DNA of 64,000 nt from Candidatus Scalindua sp. (GCA_031316155.1 JALDRB010000005.1:246840-310839), one strand, 5' to 3'; positions 8,522 to 17,776 are shown, counted from the stretch's first letter. Numbers and translations: made by a program. The notes: generated by a model from the sequence alone, not told the origin.

Positions 8522-9649
8522 TTGTTGAGAAAACAGATAGAACTCATAAGAATATTCAATATTCCCATAAAGCTTGATCTCAGCTGGTTCATAATTGCAG
8601 CGTTTATTTCGTGGACCCTGGCTTTGGGATATTTCCCCGTGAAATATCCCGAACTCGGTAAAGTAACCTACTGGATTATGGGCATCGCATCGGCTCTGCT
8701 TCTCTTTATTTCAGTGTTACTCCACGAGTTGAGCCACTCCCTTCTTGCAAAACAAAATAATATCCCCATAAGAGGTATCACGCTGTTTATTTTCGGTGGT
8801 GTAGCAGAAATGGTGAAAGAACCTCCAACTGCCAGGTCTGAAATTAAAATGGCTGTTGCAGGCCCTGTTTGTTCAGGGATTCTTGCACTCTTTTTTTTCC
8901 TACTCAGCATCCTCTTTACAAATTTTTTCCCTTACCTCCCCATTGTCGGTATACTGAAATATTGTTTTTTTGTTAACCTGGTACTCATGATTTTTAACCT
9001 TTTACCGGGTTTCCCCCTTGACGGAGGCAGAATACTCCGCGCTGTTATCTGGAATTATAGCGGTGACATTAAAAAGGCAACATATACGGCAAGCAGGATT
9101 GGCGCTTCCATGGGGATTTTTTTGATTGTCTGGGGATTTTTCAACATCTTCAAGGGAAATTTTATCGGCGGGTTATGGATGGCGTTTATCGGAATATTTT
9201 TAAAAAGTGCCGCGGAAGCGGGTTATCAGCAAATCGTAACAGGAAAACTGTTACATGGTATAAAAATCTCTGAAATTATGACCCGTAACCTGGTAACTAT
9301 AGAAGATTCTCTTCCAATTGATAAACTTGTAAATGAATACTTTCTCAAGTACAGATATAACAACTACCCCGTAATATGCAAAGGAGTGTTCGTGGGAATC
9401 GTTTCAATTCATGATGTAAAACAAATTCCCAGAAGAGAATGGAATACCGTTACGGCAGGAAAGATAGTTGATTCAACAATAGTAGACTCATGTTTAAGCC
9501 CTGACGACGATGCAACTCAAGCCATAGCCACGATGTCAGGGAAAGGTTTAGGAAGGATTCCGGTCCTGGATAACGGAAAACTTGCAGGTATCGTTTCTCA
9601 AAGAGACATAATACATATTTTACAACACAAATCTGCTCTCAGCGTGTGA
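8522..9649 (+). CDS. Site-2-protease-like M50 membrane metalloprotease with CBS pair
   Basis: The 375-residue protein has several membrane helices with the zinc motif HELSH (about residues 67-71) and the second active-site motif NLLPGFPLDGGRILRA, where the aspartate completes the metal site. Residues about 245-370 form two CBS domains (EIMTRNLVTIE and TMSGKGLGRIPVLDNG), which sense adenyl nucleotides. S2P enzymes cut membrane-bound regulators such as anti-sigma factors. No ATG fits; TTG at 8522 with AGAAGGA about 8 nt upstream is the likely start. It stands alone, so its substrate is unknown. Confidence 0.9.
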   Translation: MLRKQIELIRIFNIPIKLDLSWFIIAAFISWTLALGYFPVKYPELGKVTYWIMGIASALLLFISVLLHELSHSLLAKQNNIPIRGITLFIFGGVAEMVKEPPTARSEIKMAVAGPVCSGILALFFFLLSILFTNFFPYLPIVGILKYCFFVNLVLMIFNLLPGFPLDGGRILRAVIWNYSGDIKKATYTASRIGASMGIFLIVWGFFNIFKGNFIGGLWMAFIGIFLKSAAEAGYQQIVTGKLLHGIKISEIMTRNLVTIEDSLPIDKLVNEYFLKYRYNNYPVICKGVFVGIVSIHDVKQIPRREWNTVTAGKIVDSTIVDSCLSPDDDATQAIATMSGKGLGRIPVLDNGKLAGIVSQRDIIHILQHKSALSV

Positions 9650-9672
9650 AATTGTGCCTGGGTAAACGGATC

Positions 9673-10422
9673 TTATCTCTGTTGTCGTCTGTATCTATGG
9701 GAGACATTTACCAGTTTTGTAAAAACATTATCCGCCTCTTTTACGTGCCACCAATCGTATGCTGCCAGATCTCTGAGAATAAAGTTCTTAGCATCCTTAT
9801 GTTTTGCTGGTTTGTTCAAAATGTCACGGATAATAGCATTAGGAATACCAATTATCCTTTCACGCCTTTCTCTTTTCTTTATTACCTCTTCCGGTATGAT
9901 ACCGTTCCAGTCACCAGAGAATGGTTCCACGATATATAAATTACCTTTTTTATCATATAATTGGAACCATACATGAGCAAATGATGTTTGGTTTTCCAGA
10001 TTATGCACAATACCCCAGATAATTTCACCTTCATTGTAATGAGGGAGTAATAGCTGATGAAACAATAATATCGCATCTTCACAGTCCCCTCCAAGGATTC
10101 GCATTGTTTCCGACGGTGTTTGCCATAAATCTACCCTTGATGGTTCCGGAGTATATTCAATATTAAATGCAATCTGACGGTATGCCTCATAGATGTACAC
10201 TCCATTTACAAATTCTTTTTGACACCACTCTTTGTACAAGGGATTATGAGAAAGTTCTGAAGAGTCAGAGAGGGTACTAAATTCATTTTTGGATGAGACA
10301 GGATAGAAGCCATGTATTGACAACGCTGCATTACAGAAAGTACCTGGCAACAGAAATAAAATAAATATCACCAAAAGACCAATAACGAGATTGTCCTTTT
10401 TTATGTTCTGTCGAGTAGGCAT
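9673..10422 (-). CDS. Exported transglutaminase-like cysteine peptidase
   Basis: The 249-residue protein starts with a basic segment and a single hydrophobic helix (LVIGLLVIFILFLLPG, about 12-27), a signal peptide or anchor. The core shows a transglutaminase-fold triad: cysteine in ILGGDCEDAILLF (about 108-120), histidine in TSFAHVWFQ (about 146-154) and an acidic partner in IVEPFSGDW. Such bacterial proteins act as periplasmic peptidases or cross-linkers; the substrate is unknown. GAGG lies about 10 nt before the ATG. It converges with the M50 gene, only 23 nt apart, with no clear terminator. Confidence 0.75.
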   Translation of the reverse strand: MPTRQNIKKDNLVIGLLVIFILFLLPGTFCNAALSIHGFYPVSSKNEFSTLSDSSELSHNPLYKEWCQKEFVNGVYIYEAYRQIAFNIEYTPEPSRVDLWQTPSETMRILGGDCEDAILLFHQLLLPHYNEGEIIWGIVHNLENQTSFAHVWFQLYDKKGNLYIVEPFSGDWNGIIPEEVIKKRERRERIIGIPNAIIRDILNKPAKHKDAKNFILRDLAAYDWWHVKEADNVFTKLVNVSHRYRRQQR

Positions 10423-10499
10423 AATATGATTCCTCTATTTAGGTTTATTTTGTTTTCTCTGTTTCTCTACTCTTTCGATTTGTAGAGTGTCACATTATT

Positions 10500-11089
10500 C
10501 AAACCATGTGTGAAAAATTTCAACACCCCCCACAGACCCGGACTTGTGAGTTTCTCACATCCGGATCTTCGATTTAACTCACTTCACATATAACAGTGTA
10601 TAAATACTATGCTTGATGCTTGGTTAGTGGATCTTACGTCCTCAACGGTCATTACCCCGTTTACTCCTCTACTACGACTCAGTCCGACTTCCATACCGCC
10701 ATACTCCGACTTGCCTCTTCGGTTTGTCCGGAGCTTCTGTCGGACACGGTATGGTTCTCCCAAGTTCCAATAGAGACCCTTCGTTTACCCGCTGTGGACT
10801 TAGACCCCGGCACGTCAATTATACACTCACCTTCCTGCCTGTGCTTTTCACGCAGACAGGTATCGCATACATTGATACTGACTTCCAGGAAATGAAACCC
10901 TTGGTCTCGTGCACTGTTGGTTATTTCGAGGCTCAACGCCTTCACTTGCGTTACGGCTGGCAAACACCTTTCACACAGCTTTACATAGCTTCTTACCTCG
11001 CTAGATACGTGGTTCAGTTCCAGACTGGTGGTTAGCCTTTATCTGGACTGGTTTGTCCAGCTTGCCTATATCAGCTTGACTTGGCACAC
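10500..11089 (-). mobile_element. ORF-less group II intron relic (ribozyme)
   Basis: Read on the minus strand the segment starts GTGTGCC (11089), the group II 5' consensus, then shows domain-I-like text such as GGTCTCTATTGGAACTTGGG and GAGAACC, and ends with a domain-V-like hairpin at 10535-10567: an 8-bp lower stem around CCGGA, a GTGAG/CTCAC upper stem and a short AA bulge. No reverse transcriptase/maturase frame is present, so it could not move alone. A REP-like palindrome lies inside at 10834-10860. The exact 3' end is uncertain. Small open frames here are not credible proteins. A covariance search would settle the class. Confidence 0.6.
10834..10860. repeat. REP-like palindrome inside the intron relic
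   Basis: CCTGCCTGTG and CGCAGACAGG pair around a short TTTTCA-type loop. The same motif recurs at about 2903-2952, 29069-29102, 35997-36028 and 62831-62863, sometimes nested within other repeats. Confidence 0.65.
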
Positions 11090-11357
11090 TCATTATGAAA
11101 CCTCCCTTACTAACATTTTTGTCAGATTATCTTACACGCTCATACTCGTTGGGTCAGCAGGGTAACCACTGCATCATGGTGAAAAGGGCGTCCCATGTTG
11201 CCATATTTATGCTAAGTCAACAATCAGATGCGGGAAATACCATCAAAAATCAATCGTATTTACCGGGTTATTGCTATGACGCTTCAGGATAAACAGTGTC
11301 CCCGGCAGATAGAGCTGCATAGGGAGTACTTTATGCACAAAATATGGATCTGCAAAT

Positions 11358-11795
11358 TTATGTAACATTAACGGAGATTTTCTTCGTCTTTGCTTTTTCC
11401 ATCTTAGGAAGAGTAATCTCAAGTATTCCATTATTACCTTTTGCCTCTACCTTATCTATAGCAACTGATACCGGCAGATCTATTGTACGTTTAAAACTAC
11501 CGTAAGATCTCTCAATACGATGGTAAAACTTATCCTTCTGTTCCTTTTCTTCCTTTTTTTCTCCCTTTATAGTCAATGTGTTTCCCGAGATAGATATGTC
11601 GATTTCTTTCGGGTCAAGCCCCGGAACTTCTGCTTTTACGATAACATTATTATCTGTTTCAGCAATGTCTATATTTGGACTCCACCCCATTCCTAAAGAA
11701 CTTTTACGCCAGAAATTATCTAACATCTTGTTCATGTCTTCCTGTAAAGATGAGAACAAAGGGAATTTATCCCGTTTTGTCAGGTCCTTCGTCAT
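11358..11795 (-). CDS. Small heat shock protein Hsp20 (first copy)
   Basis: The 145-residue protein has an alpha-crystallin domain from about residue 40: PNIDIAETDNNVIVKAEVPG, then KEIDISISGNTLTIKGEKK, and the C-terminal GILEITLPK. An ATP-independent holdase that binds unfolding proteins in the cytoplasm. AGAAGGAG lies about 8 nt before the ATG. It is downstream of a close paralogue (11946-12365) and a MarR-type gene, all on the minus strand, which suggests one stress-responsive unit. No CIRCE element was seen. Confidence 0.93.
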   Translation of the reverse strand: MTKDLTKRDKFPLFSSLQEDMNKMLDNFWRKSSLGMGWSPNIDIAETDNNVIVKAEVPGLDPKEIDISISGNTLTIKGEKKEEKEQKDKFYHRIERSYGSFKRTIDLPVSVAIDKVEAKGNNGILEITLPKMEKAKTKKISVNVT

Positions 11796-11945
11796 TTTAT
11801 TTATCTCCTTCTGAGAAAAAAATTTAAAATTTCTACTCCTCTATTCAATTCCGGTTGAAACCACTTTTTAAGGTTGTTTCGCAACCGGTTTCTTCCTTTC
11901 GGCAACTCGTTTGACACACATAACGAATTTCTTAAGCAATTCGAC

Positions 11946-12365
11946 TTAAACAACTTTAACAGCTATTTTTTTTGTCCTGGATTCTTCCTTTTTGGGAAGG
12001 GTGATCTCAAGAACTCCGTGATTATTCTTTGCCGCTACTTTATCTGTTATAACTCGTGTCGGTAAATTAATTGTACGTGAAAAACTGCCGTAAGATCTCT
12101 CAATATGGTGATAAGATTTACTCTTCTCCTTTTTTGACTCTTTTTTCTCTCCCTTTATTGTTAGTGTATCCCCCGTAATTGAGATATCAATATCTTTCGG
12201 ATCGATACCCGGGATCTCAGCCTTTACGATGATGTCGTTGTCGTTTTCTGCTACGTCAACATCCGGACTCCATCCGACACCAAATACTGTCTCACGTTTA
12301 ATGAAATTGTCCACCATTCTGTTTATTTCATCCTGAAACGCCCATCTTGTTAATGCTCTGGTCAT
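11946..12365 (-). CDS. Small heat shock protein Hsp20 (second copy)
   Basis: The 139-residue protein is a paralogue of the gene 150 nt downstream, with the same alpha-crystallin blocks (PDVDVAENDNDIIVKAEIPG, DIDISITGDTLTIKGEKK, GVLEITLPKKE). Tandem Hsp20 copies often form mixed oligomers. AAAGGAGG lies about 8 nt upstream of the ATG. The MarR-type regulator gene ends 49 nt upstream, so co-transcription is likely. High similarity points to a local tandem duplication. Confidence 0.93.
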   Translation of the reverse strand: MTRALTRWAFQDEINRMVDNFIKRETVFGVGWSPDVDVAENDNDIIVKAEIPGIDPKDIDISITGDTLTIKGEKKESKKEKSKSYHHIERSYGSFSRTINLPTRVITDKVAAKNNHGVLEITLPKKEESRTKKIAVKVV

Positions 12366-12413
12366 TTTATTTTCCTCCTTTCAGAAAGCATAGTTGATAA
12401 AAAATATTTAACT

Positions 12414-12860
12414 TTATACCTTTGCTTTAAAATTCTCAAAAGTATCTATCAGCGTTTTCAAGGTTGCAAAGCTCTCTCCTTCTTTGTTATCTTCAATTCT
12501 GTTCCTAACGGCATCGAAATATCTGTTTTTAAATTCCTCAATACCCTGTTTCAACTTTTTCCCTTTGTTTGTTAATTTTACAACCACCACACGCCTGTCA
12601 TTTGGATCGTCTCCTCTTTCGACAAGTTTATCTTTAATAAGATTGTCAATCATGCGTGTCATAGTGCTTGATGTTAAAGACATAGCTTCGCTTAATTTAT
12701 TCATCTTAAGACTTTTTTTGTCTGTGAGAGCGTTTAGTGTGAGGGCTCTGGTGGAAGAAATACCGAAGTTTAACTCAATCTCTTTATCCAGAAAGCTTAT
12801 GCTTTTCAATAATCTGGTCATCAGATGTCTGAATTCTTCAGTATTAAAATCATTCTTCAT
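12414..12860 (-). CDS. MarR-family transcriptional regulator
   Basis: The 148-residue protein has a winged helix with MNKLSEAMSLTSSTMTRMIDNL as recognition region (about residues 53-74) and the MarR wing signature DPNDRRVVVVKLTNKG (about 86-101). MarR proteins repress nearby genes and release DNA on binding a ligand or on oxidation. The start at 12860 (MKNDFN) has AAAGGA 7 nt upstream; longer in-frame starts lack a site. It is the first gene of a presumed unit with two Hsp20 genes, so it may control them; this is inference. Confidence 0.88.
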   Translation of the reverse strand: MKNDFNTEEFRHLMTRLLKSISFLDKEIELNFGISSTRALTLNALTDKKSLKMNKLSEAMSLTSSTMTRMIDNLIKDKLVERGDDPNDRRVVVVKLTNKGKKLKQGIEEFKNRYFDAVRNRIEDNKEGESFATLKTLIDTFENFKAKV

Positions 12861-13027
12861 TACTGGTCCTTTCATTATACAACTTTTGTAAAACACTTCT
12901 TTTGCGTACAACAAATTTTTTCTCGAATATGTTCCCACAAAAATATTTTTTGAGCTATTCAAATTAAGGAATCATATGACCCTTAATGAAAAACCAGTAG
13001 TTTGTTCAAAACGTCCCGGAGGATTTA

Positions 13028-13705
13028 TCAAAATCGCCAATTTAAGATTGAAATCACCTCTTCATCATCAATATCATACCAATCCTCATACGCTTCGGCT
13101 ACCGCAAAGACCAATCCGCTTCTCACATTGAGACAAATTAATTCATCTACTTGAGGCAGAATAGAATCAACCGTCCTCTTTACCCCTGTTGGAACTGCAA
13201 CCACGATCTTTTGGGACTCATGCCTTTTCATAAAATCTACAGCAGAAAGCATTGTGTAGCCAGTCGCTAACCCATCATCCACGATGATTACGACCTTCTC
13301 TTTTAACGAAGGAAACGGTAACTCTTTTCTGAAAAGCAATTCTCGTTTTTTGATTATGTCTCTCGTTATCTGAATTTGCTGCTCAACTTCTTTTTCTGAA
13401 AGGGAGAGACTCCTGAGCAGGTTTTCATTCATCAATACCTTATTATCCGGACCAACAGCGCCAAAACCTGCCTCCGGATTATGGGGAACCTGGATCTTCC
13501 TCACAATAATAACGTCAAGAGGAAATGCATTTGCTTTTGCTACCTCTGCAGCTACCGGTACTCCACCGGATGGTATTGCAAATACAATACTGTTTGTATC
13601 TTTGTACTTTAAAAGTTTTCTGGCAAGAAGCTTCCCTGCTTCCGCCCTGTCTTTAAAGACAAAACATTTCTCTCTGAGAGATACTTCCTCGATCAACTTT
13701 TGCAT
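13028..13705 (-). CDS. Predicted type I phosphoribosyltransferase
   Basis: The protein has the PRPP loop VVIIVDDGLATGYTM (about residues 137-151 from the 13705 start) and an N-terminal SIVFAIPSGGVPVAAEVA segment typical of the stand-alone phosphoribosyltransferase group often found near stress genes. The acceptor base is not known. A TTG at 13771 would add 22 residues, but that part overlaps an interspersed repeat starting at 13770, so ATG 13705 is chosen with moderate certainty. It follows the MarR/Hsp20 cluster in the same orientation. Confidence 0.82.
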   Translation of the reverse strand: MQKLIEEVSLREKCFVFKDRAEAGKLLARKLLKYKDTNSIVFAIPSGGVPVAAEVAKANAFPLDVIIVRKIQVPHNPEAGFGAVGPDNKVLMNENLLRSLSLSEKEVEQQIQITRDIIKKRELLFRKELPFPSLKEKVVIIVDDGLATGYTMLSAVDFMKRHESQKIVVAVPTGVKRTVDSILPQVDELICLNVRSGLVFAVAEAYEDWYDIDDEEVISILNWRF

Positions 13706-13769
13706 ATTGGAATACCAGGTCTCATCCAAACCTGGCTGAGCCAGAACCAAAGGGGGGTTAATAAAATGC

Positions 13770-14031
13770 AAATCTCAATTTACAAATCCCAAATAAATTT
13801 CAAATTACAATGTTCGAATTATCAAACCTGTTTGCCCGCCCTGTTAAATACCGATGCTGGTATTTTCATTTGCATTTATAAAAAATGCTACTTTTGAAAG
13901 TTTTTTATCATGACATCATCTTAAATGATTTAACAGGGTAAAAAGTTTTGGATTTGCTGGTTGTGATTTGTTTGTTATTTGGAACTTGTTATTTGGTGCT
14001 TACCCGTCCGAATGGCCTATAGGCCGGGCGG
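13770..14031. repeat. AT-rich interspersed repeat, long copy
   Basis: The left part (AAATCTCAATTTACAAA...) and the right part (TGTGATTTGTTTGTTATTTGG... ending in a CCGTCCG...CGGGCGG hairpin) match 17621-17776. This copy carries about 105 nt more in the middle. Both copies sit downstream of one gene and upstream of another. No coding potential is seen. Confidence 0.7.
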
Positions 14032-14130
14032 ATCAGATATCATGAAAACCGTTACTAATAGATATTTTACCAAATCTTGTCCCTGTATGCTTGTAACAGG
14101 GATTGGTTAAAATATTTTTGCTAAACGTAC

Positions 14131-15270
14131 TCACTCCAGGATAGATATATTTTTCTTTTTACAGATCTCTTTGAGAATCTTTGGCCATACGCTTACACTG
14201 ACCTCACCCAGGTGTGCTTTCTTGAGCAGATACATGTAGGTACGGGTCTGCCCGATACCGCCCCCAATGCTAAGCGGAATATCATCGTTCATAATCGCCT
14301 GGTGGTACGGAAGCTTGAGGAAATCCAGCTGGCCGCTCATCTCCAGCTGTTTCTTGAGTGTCTCTTTCGTAACGCGGATTCCCATGGATGTCAGTTCGTG
14401 GCGGCGTTTTGTAACCGGATTCCATACAAGAATATCACCGTTAAGGCCGTGCGTTGGATTTCCTGACCCCGAGATCGTTTCCGTTATCCAGTCATCGTAA
14501 TCTGCCGCGCGCATTTCGTGGGGATATCCGTCCTTAAGCGGCCAACCGATTCCGGTGATGAAGATTGCCGGATATTTCTTGAGAACCTCTGTCTCGCGTT
14601 CCTTACGCGGTAAATCGGGATACATACCAAGAATCTCTTCGGCATGAAGAAAGGTAAGTTCCTCCGGAATATTGAGGTATTTGTCCGTTTTGAGCTGCGG
14701 AAACAGCTCCTGGACATGTGACTCCGCACCCTTAAGGACATTCCATATCTTCCTCACCACTTCCTTGAGGTACTCCAGGTTTCGATGGTCTTCGGTTATT
14801 ACCTGCTCCCAATCCCACTGGTCCACATAGGCGCTGTGGTCATGATCGAGGAAATAGTCCTTACGCACAGCCCTCATGTCGGTACATATACCCTCTCCCA
14901 CTTCACAGCTGAACTGTTTGAGCGCTATCCGTTTCCATTTTGTTGCAGCCTGCACGATCTGAGCATCTAAAGGATGCTTTTCATAGTCATTTGAAATATG
15001 GAACTGAATTGGGGTACGAGAACCATCACGGTCCAGTAAATCGTTTACCCCGCTCTCAACGTCAACCATGAGAGGAACCGTAACCATCATCAGATTGAGA
15101 TCTCTGCAGAGATTCTCTTCGATGTACTCTTTTACTGCAAAAAGAGCTTTTTGTGTTTCCCTTGGGTTCAGTAACGAACCATAGTCCTGTGGAAGTACTC
15201 TCTCCAGCTCTTCATAATTTCCAATTCCAGGACCAGCCAGATCTTTCATCTTGTCTCTCATTTTCTTCAC
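14131..15270 (-). CDS. asnA: Aspartate-ammonia ligase (asparagine synthetase A)
   Basis: The enzyme makes asparagine from aspartate, ammonia and ATP; it uses free ammonia, fitting an ammonium-rich life style. The 379-residue protein has the class-II synthetase-like fold with family segments such as SLLNPRETQKALFAVKEYIE, VPLMVDVESGVNDLLDRDGS, LDHDHSAYVDQWDWE and SIGGGIGQTRTYMYLL near the C-terminus. AsnA is usually about 330 residues; the extra length lies at the N-terminus and in small insertions. It follows a 161-residue unknown gene by only 3 nt. Confidence 0.95.
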   Translation of the reverse strand: MKKMRDKMKDLAGPGIGNYEELERVLPQDYGSLLNPRETQKALFAVKEYIEENLCRDLNLMMVTVPLMVDVESGVNDLLDRDGSRTPIQFHISNDYEKHPLDAQIVQAATKWKRIALKQFSCEVGEGICTDMRAVRKDYFLDHDHSAYVDQWDWEQVITEDHRNLEYLKEVVRKIWNVLKGAESHVQELFPQLKTDKYLNIPEELTFLHAEEILGMYPDLPRKERETEVLKKYPAIFITGIGWPLKDGYPHEMRAADYDDWITETISGSGNPTHGLNGDILVWNPVTKRRHELTSMGIRVTKETLKKQLEMSGQLDFLKLPYHQAIMNDDIPLSIGGGIGQTRTYMYLLKKAHLGEVSVSVWPKILKEICKKKNISILE

Positions 15271-15273
15271 TCC

Positions 15274-15759
15274 TCATTCAAGTTTAGAAACAACTAAAAT
15301 AGAGAGCAGATAGAGTATTTTCCGGGCTGAAGACAAAACTTCATGATCTCCGCATCCTGATTCTTTCTTGAAATCGTGATGGAGTCTTTCACGTATTCTC
15401 TTCAGAACCACACCTAAATTTGCCAGGGATTCCCGAAAATCCGAGTCTCTTGACGATCTTAATTTCGCAATTATTCTCATGATTGAATTTTCATCCGGCT
15501 TTTCTTCAGGATCAGCAAGTAACGTTTCCAGTGGCGGGTCCAGAAAAATGAGCGAGTCTACCGATCTATCTTTCAGAAGTCTTTTTATCTCTTCTTCAGA
15601 AATTTTTGCAAAAAGTCTGTCCATTCTCTGACGATCGATCTCATATACTCCCGCCATCTTTGTCATTGCCATCCACATGGTTTCAAAAGCTTCGTAATCG
15701 GGCCGAGATTGCGTAGATATAATCTCGGACAAAATGTGTTCTTTTTCCGTATTTCCCAT
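15274..15759 (-). CDS. Unknown helical protein co-transcribed with asnA
   Basis: The 161-residue product is rich in charged helices and shows no motif I recognise; C-terminal cysteines (ESGCGD) and a hydrophobic end (ILYLLSILVV) are the only marks. It ends 3 nt before asnA and overlaps nothing. A complete MITE (15762-15874) starts 2 nt upstream of the ATG, so no native ribosome-binding site remains and the original 5' end may have been displaced. A part in asparagine or stress metabolism is only guilt by association. Confidence 0.6.
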   Translation of the reverse strand: MGNTEKEHILSEIISTQSRPDYEAFETMWMAMTKMAGVYEIDRQRMDRLFAKISEEEIKRLLKDRSVDSLIFLDPPLETLLADPEEKPDENSIMRIIAKLRSSRDSDFRESLANLGVVLKRIRERLHHDFKKESGCGDHEVLSSARKILYLLSILVVSKLE

Positions 15760-15761
15760 TT

Positions 15762-15874
15762 TATACTAAAACCGATTTGGTTTTCGGTTTTACTGGAAAC
15801 CAAATCTTGGTTGCAGTTATACTCGCTCCGTTTTTTCTCGGATTTTATCCGAAAACCATTATAAGATGAGTATA
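15762..15874. repeat. MITE, 113-bp complete copy
   Basis: The element starts TATACTAAAACCGATTTGG and ends CATTATAAGATGAGTATA. Its 26-nt ends share TATACT and TGGTTTTCGG with ten unlike bases between, and TA at both sides fits a TA target duplication as made by IS630/Tc1-type transposases. Nearly identical 113-bp copies lie at 55248-55360 and 61406-61518. It encodes nothing. Confidence 0.82.
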
Positions 15875-15891
15875 TTACTCTTCGAATCCTC

Positions 15892-16071
15892 CTATTTTTC
15901 AAGTGTTTTTTGAAGAAGTGCCAAAATATTCTTTTTTGTATCCTTTATATTCATTCCCCACTTTTCAGCCATAAACTTAATATCATCTTCAGTTAAGGAG
16001 CCTCCACCTTCAGAAACTTTACCTTTTCCCATGTGATCATCCGGCTCCCAGCAACCGCAATTATAACACAT
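15892..16071 (-). CDS. Small conserved cysteine protein (MCYNCGC type)
   Basis: The 59-residue protein begins MCYNCGCWEPDDHMGKG and continues with GGGSLTEDDIKFMAEKWG. The N-terminal CxxCxC group may bind a metal. I recall similar short proteins in Nitrospirae, cyanobacteria and Brocadiales, but no function is known. AAGGGG lies upstream of this ATG; an in-frame ATG seven codons earlier is less likely. Confidence 0.65.
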   Translation of the reverse strand: MCYNCGCWEPDDHMGKGKVSEGGGSLTEDDIKFMAEKWGMNIKDTKKNILALLQKTLEK

Positions 16072-16208
16072 ACCCTTAACCCCCTTTTCCATATTAAAAA
16101 TCTAAAAATCCACTCTAACAGATTTGTGCTAAGAATAAAAATTCAACAGTCAAAACGAGAACAAACAAATACCTTACCGTGCACCTTTCAAAGTTTTCAT
16201 GATTCATT

Positions 16209-17387
16209 TTAGAAGTGTTTCTGGTAACTGATTCGATAAATAACACCGGCATGATCATCCGAAACAAGGAGTGCGCCATCAGGCATGATAAGTATATCAA
16301 CAGGACGTCCCCACGCTTTGCCGTTTTGAAGCCAACCTTCCGCAAATACTTCATGTTTCACTGCGCGATCGCCGTTCAGTTGCACACTTACCAGCCGGTA
16401 ACCAGCAGGAATACTCCGATTCCATGAACCATGCTCGGCAATAAAAATCTGTTTTCGATATTCATGGGGAAACATACTTTTCGTATAAAAACGCATGCCA
16501 AGCGGCGCTACATGGGCACCCAATTCCACGGCCGGGGCCGTAAACTCATCACACTTCCGTTCTTTCCCAAATTCCGGATCGGAAACATTGCTGCCATGAC
16601 AATAGGGAAAACCAAAGTGTAAGCCTCTTTCAGGTGCATGGTTCAACTCATCCGAAGGAAGGTCGTCTCCCAGCCAATCACGTCCATTGTCAGTAAACCA
16701 CAGCTCCTTTGAATCAGGATCCCAATCAAAACCAACACTATTACGAATACCGCGAGCAAATAGTTCCAGTCCGGTACCGTCAGGATTCATCCGCATTATG
16801 GAGGCATATCTCATGTCATGACGTTCACATACGTTGCAGGGTGCTCCTACCGGAATGTACAACAATCCATCCGGTCCAAAACGGATAAATTTCCAGCCGT
16901 GAGATTTGTCACGTGGAAAGCTATCGCTCACCATCACCGGCTCCGGCGGATCTTTCAGTTGATCTTCAATATTGTCATAACGCAGAATCCTGTTCACTTC
17001 GGCTACATAGAGTGAGCCATTGCGAAATGCTACACCATTCGGCATGTTCAATCTGCGAGCAATAGTAATGACATCATCTGCAATAGCATCCCGGTTATGA
17101 TCTGGAACAGCATAGACATTCCCTGCCGTACGCGTACCGACAAATACTGTTCCATTTGGACTCAGCGACATGGAGCGTGCGTTCGGTACATTTGCGGCAA
17201 ATATGCTTATCTCAAATCCCGGAGGAAGCTTGATTGTATTAAGAGGCAGCTCCTTGTCAGCATAAGTCAGTTGACAAAAGAGTGTGAGAAACGAAGGGAG
17301 TGTAGAGAAAAGGATGGCAATTAATTTGTGACTCATCTGCTTTACCGGTTTAAAAATTTCTCTATTTGTTGATTGAGGAGAAACCAT
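16209..17387 (-). CDS. Exported PQQ-type sorbosone/glucose dehydrogenase-like beta-propeller
   Basis: The protein belongs to the L-sorbosone/soluble glucose dehydrogenase family: NTIKLPPGFEISIFAANVPN opens the six-bladed propeller, with GLLYIPVGAPCNVCERHD, ELWFTDNGRDWLGDDLP and FIAEHGSWNRS as conserved blades. These enzymes oxidise sugars or polyols in the periplasm; the true substrate is unknown. A signal peptide follows MSHKLIAILFSTLPSFL. The ATG at 17387 has GGGAAGAG about 6 nt upstream and is preferred to 17336, which lacks a site. It stands alone. Confidence 0.83.
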   Translation of the reverse strand: MVSPQSTNREIFKPVKQMSHKLIAILFSTLPSFLTLFCQLTYADKELPLNTIKLPPGFEISIFAANVPNARSMSLSPNGTVFVGTRTAGNVYAVPDHNRDAIADDVITIARRLNMPNGVAFRNGSLYVAEVNRILRYDNIEDQLKDPPEPVMVSDSFPRDKSHGWKFIRFGPDGLLYIPVGAPCNVCERHDMRYASIMRMNPDGTGLELFARGIRNSVGFDWDPDSKELWFTDNGRDWLGDDLPSDELNHAPERGLHFGFPYCHGSNVSDPEFGKERKCDEFTAPAVELGAHVAPLGMRFYTKSMFPHEYRKQIFIAEHGSWNRSIPAGYRLVSVQLNGDRAVKHEVFAEGWLQNGKAWGRPVDILIMPDGALLVSDDHAGVIYRISYQKHF

Positions 17388-17620
17388 AACTCTTCCCACA
17401 TTACATGAATTTATTGATAGATACAACCTGCATTTTCTGATCTTTGCTCCATTCAATCCGTTTTTGCAATGCAAATATGGTAATTCTTATCCGTTTTCAT
17501 ATCCCCAGGCCCGGGTGTTGCGGTGAGACGTAATCACAAGTTAAGCCTTCGGCAAAATTCTTGCGTCTTTATTATGCGTAACTTGTACGAACCAGAACTA
17601 AACAGGAGTTAAGAAATTAC

Positions 17621-17776
17621 AAATCTCAATTTACAAAGCCCAAACAAATTTCAAATTATAATGTTCGAAATATCAAACCAGTTTATTTGGAATTTTGGAT
17701 TTGTTCATTGTGATTTGTTTGTTATTTGGAATTAATTATTTGGTGCTTATCCGTCCGACCGAGTCATCCGGTCGGG
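17621..17776. repeat. AT-rich interspersed repeat, short copy
   Basis: Second copy of the repeat at 13770-14031, lacking about 105 nt of its centre, and ending in a GC-rich hairpin (CCGTCCGACC...GGTCGGG). The flanks 17388-17620 and 17777-17826 show no gene. Confidence 0.7.

Noticed and set aside
10620..11035. Several overlapping open frames of 65-103 codons
   Set aside because: They lie within the intron-like RNA segment, show no known motif and no start signals; the RNA features explain the region better.
15874..15900. TTCGAATCC as a tRNA T-loop
   Set aside because: No acceptor or anticodon stems can be drawn around it; it follows a MITE.
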